Part shown: positions 58,648-64,000 of the stretch, piece by piece
Numbering within the stretch: position 1 is the stretch's first letter
How the letters are laid out: each line of letters opens with the position of its first letter
Assembly (NCBI RefSeq): GCF_003173715.1
Contig: NZ_CP029550.1
Span: 3,502,501-3,566,500, forward strand
Source: Methylobacterium durans
GTDB taxonomy: Bacteria; Pseudomonadota; Alphaproteobacteria; Rhizobiales; Beijerinckiaceae
DNA: 64,000 nt
Reading direction: 5' to 3'
Made by a program: the position numbers and the translations under genes
Notes under the pieces: model-generated
Seen by the model: only the letters and a program-made list of their open reading frames with translations
Databases searched by the model: none
Told to the model about the DNA's origin: nothing

Positions 58648-61551
58648 TCAGATCACCCAATCGAACGATCCGGCCGTCGTGTGGCCCGCCGCCTGGAAGC
58701 CAAAACTGATCTCCTGACCAGGATCGAGATGATGGTTCCAGGCCGCACTGTGGATCACATACTCGCCGTTCGTGTGGCTGACGATCTCGGCGTTCCAGAT
58801 GTTCGTGATCTCCAGAGGTGTCTTCAGCTTGATCGTCCAGTCGTCGAGCGCGGCCGAGCCCGTGTTCTTCAGCGCGGTGCTGGTGACCACCCCGGTACCC
58901 CAGTCGTTGACGACCGTCGTCTTGGCAGCGAGGAGCGCTGTGCCAGTGGGCGTGGGGGTGCCTGTGGAGGGCGGACTCGTCGGAGGTGCCACGACCCCGC
59001 CGTCATCATTGACGATGGTCGCCGTGGCGGTCCCGTGACCGAGATCCGCATTGCGCGGCGCCGAGAGCGCGAACTGAAAGGTCTCGTTCGCTTCCGCGGT
59101 GGCGTCACCCTGGACAGCGACCGTGACGATCTTGGTCGTCTCGCCGGGTGCGAAGGTGAGCGTCCCCTTGGCCGCCGTGAAATCAGTCGCGTCGGCGGTC
59201 CCTGGTAGGGTCGTGTAGTCGACGCTGACGGGCGTTGCCGCCGCTGCCGACAGCGTCACCGTGAAGGTCGCGCTCGTCGTCCCGTTGACACTCGTCGTCC
59301 CCCCGGTGCCGTCGGCGTTGAAGTGGAACATCAGGGGCTGCAGGCTCGCAACCTTGTCGGTCTGCACGCCCGTCCAGTCATCCTTGAGGATGCCGCCGGT
59401 ATCGCCTGAGTTTGGGTTCCACGACCACCAGGTCCAGCTGACGCCCTGCTGCCCGGTCGCGATGTCGCGTGTGCCGTTGGCGTCGTAGTCACCCGATAGG
59501 TAGGATTGCAGCTTCGACAGCCAGGCGACATCCTTCGGGTCTGTCAGCTTGCTGCCGAACTCGCCGAGATAGACCGGGGCGATGTTCTCGCGCGCGATGT
59601 AGCCCCACATCTGGTCGAACTTCGCCGGGAGGTTGTTCGGGAAGCTCGGATCGCTGAACCAGGGCTGTCCGTAGATCGAGTTCGGGTAATCGTGCGCCGA
59701 GTAGACGAGGTGCCCCGGGCTGCTGAGCTGGATGGGACGGTCTTTGACCCCCATCAGGTTGCCGCCCCACCAGTAGTAGTTGTTCTGGTAGGAGGCGACA
59801 CCCTCGACGAAGATGAGCCAGTTCGGATTGGCCGTGAGGACGGCGTTGCCGGCCCGCTCGGCCGCCGCGGCCCAGTCGGTGGCACCGCCGCCGCCCCATG
59901 TCCCGTTGTAGGGCTCGTTGTGGAGGTCGGCTCCGATGACCGTGCTGTTGCCGGCGAAGTGCTTGGCCAGCATCGTCCAGTCGTTGATCCAAGCCTGCTC
60001 GCTGTAGGTGCCGTTGTACCAGAGGCCGTTCTCGGAGGTCCCGGCACCGGCGCTGGAGCGGTGGTGATCGAGGATGATCTTGAGACCGAGTTGGCCGGCA
60101 GCGTCCACGATCTTGTCCATGATCTGGAGGCCGGACAGGCCAGCCAGATCCGGATTCTTGCTGAAGTCGATGCCGTTCGGCGCGCTCGCCGCGTCGAACA
60201 GCTGATCGGAGAAGGGCAGGCGGATGGTGTTGAACCCGAGGTCCACCATCTGCTGCATCATGTCCTTGTAGTTGCGAACGTTCAGCCCGTCCGGAGAGAA
60301 TCGGCCCGATTCCATGCCGAACCAGTTCACGCCGGCGATCTTCACGGTGTGACCGGCAGCGTCGAGGATCTGGCTTCCCTGTGTGTGGAAGAAGCCGCTG
60401 CCAACGCCGCTGCCCGTGCTGCCGGTCGAAGTGACCACCGGGTTGCCCTCGGCCACGGAGATGTCGGCGACGCTCAGCGTCGGCCGGGGAGCATCGTCGT
60501 CTACGATGGTTGCGGTCCCTTGCGCCTTCGCGAGCGTAGCTCCGGTTGGCTGCAGGAGATTGAGCTTGAAGGTTTCGCTCGCCTCGGTCTGCACGTCGCC
60601 GGTGACCGGCACCACGACCGTCTTGACGGTCTCGCCCGGGTTGAACGTGAGAGTTCCGGAGGTCGCCGTGTAGTCCGAGCCCACGAGCGCGGTCCCGTCC
60701 TGCGTTTGGTACCCGACCGTGACCTTGGCCGCACTGGAGGCCGAGAGTGTCAGCGTAAAGACGGCGTTCGTGGTGCCGCCGCTTCCCTCCTGCAGGCTGA
60801 CGTCGGATACGCTGATGGACGGGCTCGGAGGGGGCGCCGCGTCGTCATTGAGGATCGTGCCGGTACCGATGGCCTGGCCGATCGTTGCCTTCGTCGCACT
60901 CGACAGCCTGACCTGGAAGGTCTCGCTGCTCTCGACGAGCGTGTCGTCGATGACAGGCACGCTGATCGTCTTGGTCGTCTCGCCCGGAGCGAAGGTGAGC
61001 GTGCCGCTGGTCGCCGTGTAGTCCGATCCGGCCGTCGCACTGCCATTCAGGCTCGAGTAGGCCACAGTGATCGGTTCGTTCGACGCTGCGGTGAGAGAAA
61101 CCTTGAAGCTCGCGGGCAGCGTGCCTGAATTGCCCTCTGTGACCGACGAATCGCTGATGGAGATGACCGGAAGAGCCGGTGCTCCGGTCGGACTCGCCGA
61201 TTCGCCGTTCACGGTAAATCTCGTCGGCGAGGGCGGGGTACCCTGGGATGCAGCCTGGAACCCGAAAGTTACGGATCCGTTCGGCGCGATCGCACTGTTC
61301 CAGCCGGCATCCCGGACCACGTAGTGGTTGCCCACATGGCTAACGATGGTGCCGTTCCAGAGATTCGTGATCTCGAAAGGAGCGTCGAACTCGACGAGCC
61401 AGCCATTCGTGCCAGATGAGGCCGCATTCTTCACCGACACCGAGCCGATGAAGCCCGAGTTCCAGCTGCTGCTGACGCTAAAGTCCACGCCGTAGGTCAT
61501 TGCTGCCCCCATTGCTGCGAGAGCAAGCCGGGCAATATAGCCGGCGCTCAT
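58648..61551 (-). CDS. GH5 cellulase with two CBM2 modules and Calx-beta domains
   Basis: 967 residues. Order: CBM2 about 20-105; Calx-beta 127-237; Calx-beta 244-352; half of a third Calx-beta 357-370; GH5 catalytic domain about 372-748; the rest of the third Calx-beta 752-850; CBM2 870-967. GH5 catalytic residues are E546 (HNEP) and E664 (GEF). The catalytic domain is therefore inserted within a Calx-beta fold. An obvious signal peptide is missing. The ATG at codon 18 (61500) has a better binding site (GGGGG) and would start directly at the first CBM2, so secretion is not explained by Sec. Convergent with the bcs group. It hydrolyses cellulose, perhaps remodelling the cell's own matrix or plant wall. 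Confidence 0.9.
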   Translation of the reverse strand: MSAGYIARLALAAMGAAMTYGVDFSVSSSWNSGFIGSVSVKNAASSGTNGWLVEFDAPFEITNLWNGTIVSHVGNHYVVRDAGWNSAIAPNGSVTFGFQAASQGTPPSPTRFTVNGESASPTGAPALPVISISDSSVTEGNSGTLPASFKVSLTAASNEPITVAYSSLNGSATAGSDYTATSGTLTFAPGETTKTISVPVIDDTLVESSETFQVRLSSATKATIGQAIGTGTILNDDAAPPPSPSISVSDVSLQEGSGGTTNAVFTLTLSASSAAKVTVGYQTQDGTALVGSDYTATSGTLTFNPGETVKTVVVPVTGDVQTEASETFKLNLLQPTGATLAKAQGTATIVDDDAPRPTLSVADISVAEGNPVVTSTGSTGSGVGSGFFHTQGSQILDAAGHTVKIAGVNWFGMESGRFSPDGLNVRNYKDMMQQMVDLGFNTIRLPFSDQLFDAASAPNGIDFSKNPDLAGLSGLQIMDKIVDAAGQLGLKIILDHHRSSAGAGTSENGLWYNGTYSEQAWINDWTMLAKHFAGNSTVIGADLHNEPYNGTWGGGGATDWAAAAERAGNAVLTANPNWLIFVEGVASYQNNYYWWGGNLMGVKDRPIQLSSPGHLVYSAHDYPNSIYGQPWFSDPSFPNNLPAKFDQMWGYIARENIAPVYLGEFGSKLTDPKDVAWLSKLQSYLSGDYDANGTRDIATGQQGVSWTWWSWNPNSGDTGGILKDDWTGVQTDKVASLQPLMFHFNADGTGGTTSVNGTTSATFTVTLSAAAATPVSVDYTTLPGTADATDFTAAKGTLTFAPGETTKIVTVAVQGDATAEANETFQFALSAPRNADLGHGTATATIVNDDGGVVAPPTSPPSTGTPTPTGTALLAAKTTVVNDWGTGVVTSTALKNTGSAALDDWTIKLKTPLEITNIWNAEIVSHTNGEYVIHSAAWNHHLDPGQEISFGFQAAGHTTAGSFDWVI

Positions 61552-61755
61552 CAGCAGGAAGGGCGCCGAAGTTCCGTCGTAATGTGACGAAAGTTTGTTG
61601 CCGCGTGGCGGCCGGCAAAGTCCTTCCTAGATCCGGTTGGGCTGTCGGCGTTCAGTGAGGCTGCGTATCAAGTCCATAATCCAGAATCAGGCGGATCTTT
61701 ATCTGCGTAGAAACTGCGTAGTAGGCTTTAAATTGGGTGTCTGACAGGGCTGAAG

Positions 61756-62055
61756 CTAAGCGGAGCTGCCGGCCGCATACTCTGCTGAGCCATCATCGCC
61801 CCTCTCTGCACTTAGGTTAATCTCTCCCGCTCCTGCCTTCGTCGCGGCTGTTCCATGCTCGACAGCGCCGATGATACCGGAAGCATGTTCGTCTCCCCTC
61901 AGAGTTTGGATAAGACGTGCAAGGTTGAAAACGTACGGGTTCGTGGGTCCCGCTCGACAGAACCGTTCGCCGTTCCAGCGGAGCTCCCTGTGAGCGGAGC
62001 CAGGTGTCGTCAGGGGAGGCAGGCCCAAGGTATCGCCAAAGTGAACGCCCTTCAT
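61756..62055 (-). CDS. Small hypothetical protein
   Basis: 99 residues from ATG at 62055. No domain or membrane segment recognised. It follows another small minus-strand gene by 33 bases and may be cotranscribed. Ala/Gly-rich C-terminus. It could also be a chance ORF. Confidence 0.3.
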   Translation of the reverse strand: MKGVHFGDTLGLPPLTTPGSAHRELRWNGERFCRAGPTNPYVFNLARLIQTLRGDEHASGIIGAVEHGTAATKAGAGEINLSAERGDDGSAEYAAGSSA

Positions 62056-62088
62056 CGTGGCGCAGCGCTCCGGACCGCGCTAGCCCGA

Positions 62089-62355
62089 TCAAGCTTCGCG
62101 GTGCTCGCTCCGGTCAGACTGACTGATACGTGCTGCCAGCTGCGCGATATCGGCAGCTTGGTAGATAGTTCCACCGCATCCAATTCTGGCTGTCTGTTGG
62201 CAAGCTACGTTCAAGCCTGCGATGAACTGCACTGCCTCTGCCAGTTCGGCAAATGCGCGCGTTCGCCCACCGCAGCTGCGAAGCCGCGGCTCCGACGGGT
62301 GCTCCGTTGCCCAATACGCTACCGCATAATGGCGCCAATTTAGATCATTTGTCAT
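62089..62355 (-). CDS. Small hypothetical protein
   Basis: 88 residues. ATG at 62355 with GGAGAG seven to ten bases upstream (good support for the start). The sequence begins MTNDLNWRHYAVAYWATEHPS and contains FAELAEAVQFIAGLN. No known domain. The start signal makes it more credible than its neighbours. Confidence 0.45.
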   Translation of the reverse strand: MTNDLNWRHYAVAYWATEHPSEPRLRSCGGRTRAFAELAEAVQFIAGLNVACQQTARIGCGGTIYQAADIAQLAARISQSDRSEHREA

Positions 62356-62468
62356 TTTGCTCTCCGCCGGCGGTGGGACCCTGATCGCTGGTTTCAGATA
62401 CTCGGCGCCAATCTGTGAGTTTATCCTTCGCCTTGGTGCGCATTTGAGCGGGCGCTACCGCTCAGCTC

Positions 62469-62705
62469 CTACCCCTCCGCATGCTTTTCCTGCAGAGATC
62501 CCGGAAGGCTCGACGTTGAGGCGACTTGCAGGAGGGCAAGCACGTTGGGGCCGTGGTCAGTTGCATAAGATAATTTGAATTTGTCGTTATAGATATTAGC
62601 AAAGTCAAGTTGGATGTTTTTCTCAACTGGGCCAAGTTCGCTTTCCAGTTGTTTGGCAAGAATGTTGAACTCTTCGTCTGACAAAAGGAGCTCGATCTTA
62701 TTCAT
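62469..62705 (-). CDS. Small hypothetical protein
   Basis: 78 residues from ATG at 62705, chosen over an upstream start because AGGT lies about eight bases before it and the conserved-looking part begins there (MNKIELLLSDEEFNILAKQL). Acidic, helical, AT-richer than the large genes. No domain recognised. Confidence 0.45.
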   Translation of the reverse strand: MNKIELLLSDEEFNILAKQLESELGPVEKNIQLDFANIYNDKFKLSYATDHGPNVLALLQVASTSSLPGSLQEKHAEG

Positions 62706-63149
62706 GGGGTGACCTGGGAGTAGCTTGCTGGTTGTGAAATCAAGGCATGTTCCAAGTGAGGAGCATGGTCGATTTTTCAGCAAGCGACGTGCCAGCGATG
62801 GCAAAGATCGTTTTGTGTCAGAATCGGACAACATTAGACAGAAAGTTTTCGGTTTTCGCAGCTATTCTCTTTGCGGCACGGTGAGCATTGTAGATTTAGA
62901 TCCCGGCTATTTCCTGGCATTATCGGTCGGAATCTAAATAGTAAAACTGAATCCGACATACGGGAGATGCGCGTTGATCCCTGATCCCGACGCTGGACCT
63001 CTGCGCTCAGAAACGAGCGGAACGTCATCTCGGCTCGTGCCTCTACCAGGGCTCGGATTCCACCGAGTTCATCGTCGTGCGGATGCGCGGCAGCCGAATG
63101 GCTGGCTGTTCGAGCGAGTGGCAAGCTCCCGCAACCCGGACCCCGCGCT
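62706..63149. other. Stretch without a supported gene
   Basis: About 440 bases. An 8-bp inverted repeat ATTTAGAT/ATCTAAAT lies near 62894 and 62932. ORFs on both strands lack start signals and domains. Confidence 0.4.
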
Positions 63150-63443
63150 TCAGGCGGCCCGCGGTTGAACCTGCTGCTCGATCAACTGCGGGGCAACATC
63201 CCGCGCCATCTCCAGATCATACGTCGCCTGCATACCCATCCAGACCTCCGCCGACATGCCGAAATACCGGGCGAGCCGCAGAGCCGTCTCGGCCGACACC
63301 GACCGCCGGCTCCGGATGATCTCGCTGATGCGCGTCTCCGGCACCGCGATGGCCTTGGCAAGGGCGTACTGACTGAGGCCCAGCGGCCGGAGAAAATCCT
63401 GCCGCAGCACCTCTCTGGGATGCGTCGGAGCAAAATCAGCCAT
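63150..63443 (-). CDS. higA: HigA-family antitoxin
   Basis: 97 residues from ATG at 63443. Full XRE-type helix-turn-helix of the HigA family (REVLRQDFLRPLGLSQYALAKAI, VPETRISEIIRSRRSVSAETALRLARYFGMSAEVWMGMQ). It normally represses its own operon and neutralises the HigB RNase. The stop of a higB remnant lies just upstream (63455), so this antitoxin appears to have lost its toxin. Two degenerate relatives lie at 39.5 and 44.2 kb. Confidence 0.88.
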   Translation of the reverse strand: MADFAPTHPREVLRQDFLRPLGLSQYALAKAIAVPETRISEIIRSRRSVSAETALRLARYFGMSAEVWMGMQATYDLEMARDVAPQLIEQQVQPRAA

Positions 63444-63454
63444 CACGCCATCTC

Positions 63455-63550
63455 TCAATGATCATCGACCAGCTCAAGATCGAAGCCGTCGCCACCGTGC
63501 CACCGAAAGCACTCAGGGGGATTCACAGCGTCGAAGCTGTGCGGCAGGGT
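63455..63550 (-). pseudogene. C-terminal scrap of higB toxin
   Basis: Only about 25 codons remain, reading CFRWHGGDGFDLELVDDH before a TGA. This corresponds to the conserved end of HigB/RelE-type toxins (RxxFRF..GdAyDVeLvDYH). The upstream part has been replaced by the helicase remnant on the other strand. It sits in the normal higB position before higA. Confidence 0.65.
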
Positions 63551-63662
63551 AAGGAGATGGTCATTGTGCAACCTGCTGCGGTGTCTTGAGCGCCACAGGC
63601 CCTCCGCTTCGCGCCCACCAGCGCACGCTCGCCGCGCTTGTTGCGGCCATTGCGCATAGTGA

Positions 63663-64000
63663 GGCGGACTGCTCCCCGAGCCTGCCGTGCTCGTGACCGT
63701 GGCCATGGCCTATGAGGGCTTGAATGCTCCGGAGGTCGCCGTGGTGGCGGCATTGACCCACATCCGCTCGCGGCCCTGGCTCTAGCAGATGATCGCCCGT
63801 GCCACACGCGTTGACCCGCATGTCGGGTACTATGCGGAGCAGCAAGCCCTCGTCTTCCATCCGGACGATCCGCTGTTTGCTAGCTTTCGAGCCGAGTTGG
63901 AGACCGAGCAAGGCTCGGCCGCACCACCGCGCGCGATCCGGCCCATCTCCGCCTTTACGTCCGAGCGTCTCATCTGGTCCGACGAGCGACCGAGGGCTGC
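63663..64000 (+). pseudogene. Superfamily II helicase fragment with in-frame TAG, runs off the edge
   Basis: The open frame from 63663 reads VTVAMAYEGLNAPEVAVVAAL, then THIRSRPWL, a TAG at 63783-63785, then QMIARATRVDPHVGYYAEQQ and FHPDDPLF, continuing to the window end. MxYEGL and ARATRVD are the C-terminal helicase motifs of DEAD/DEAH-type proteins found on mobile elements. The start of the gene is missing and the TAG replaces what is normally a Glu codon. A short product could restart at ATG 63789. Confidence 0.65.

Noticed and set aside
62834..63124. Minus-strand ORF of 96 codons
   Set aside because: No start signal, no domain, and low-complexity ends.

Overview
The window is GC-rich DNA with the gene style of an alphaproteobacterium. 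Sphingomonad- or Methylobacterium-like Hyphomicrobiales features are present: a GcrA-type cell-cycle regulator, the alphaproteobacterial cellulose accessory genes bcsS and bcsN, and HigA-type antitoxins. I favour a Methylobacterium-like organism, but this is inference from gene content and no search was run.

Left 30 kb (minus strand): one enormous locus, 29697 down to 1427. It encodes a repeat-built surface or secreted protein that begins with an LEPR-XLL signature (IEPRILLSAD). It continues through thousands of residues of repeated beta-rich modules, an internal RTX-type calcium-binding block, a propeller-like segment, right-handed beta-helix domains, malectin-like domains, 13 Ig-like repeats and a C-terminal DUF4214 region. 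As written it is split into five overlapping reading frames. Adding one base at each of four G-rich runs restores a single frame of about 9,424 residues. Inside it lies a 2391-bp tandem repeat (2.4 copies) in which I found no differences.

30-38 kb (minus strand, upstream of the giant gene): a compact cassette in the order DUF3467 protein, GAF-HlyD fusion, PqqD-like/M50 protease/HlyD fusion, C-terminally shortened SecA-like ATPase, and a HlyD-type adaptor that lies 66 bases before the giant gene. Start/stop overlaps tie the core together. No ABC exporter, RND pump or TolC is visible. I propose this as the dedicated export and processing machinery for the LEPR-XLL giant protein, and it is the best candidate in the window for an undescribed system. 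A PAS/LuxR-type regulator is divergent at 38060.

38-45 kb: a patchwork of small exported or hypothetical proteins, an outer-membrane beta-barrel protein, a short GcrA-like protein, an ACS-type MFS transporter, and two degenerate higA copies. Several small genes here are AT-richer than their surroundings.

45-61.5 kb: a membrane hybrid histidine kinase with a degraded ATP-binding domain, then the cellulose locus bcsS-bcsA-bcsB-bcsZ-bcsK-like-bcsN (plus strand, tightly overlapping). It converges on a minus-strand GH5 cellulase with CBM2 modules at both ends, whose catalytic domain is inserted inside a Calx-beta domain. The BcsA PilZ region lacks the usual c-di-GMP-binding arginine pattern.

61.7-64 kb: small hypothetical genes, an intact higA with only a scrap of higB, and a helicase remnant interrupted by TAG that runs off the right edge. 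This looks like a decayed mobile region. I recognised no tRNA, rRNA, CRISPR array or intact insertion sequence.
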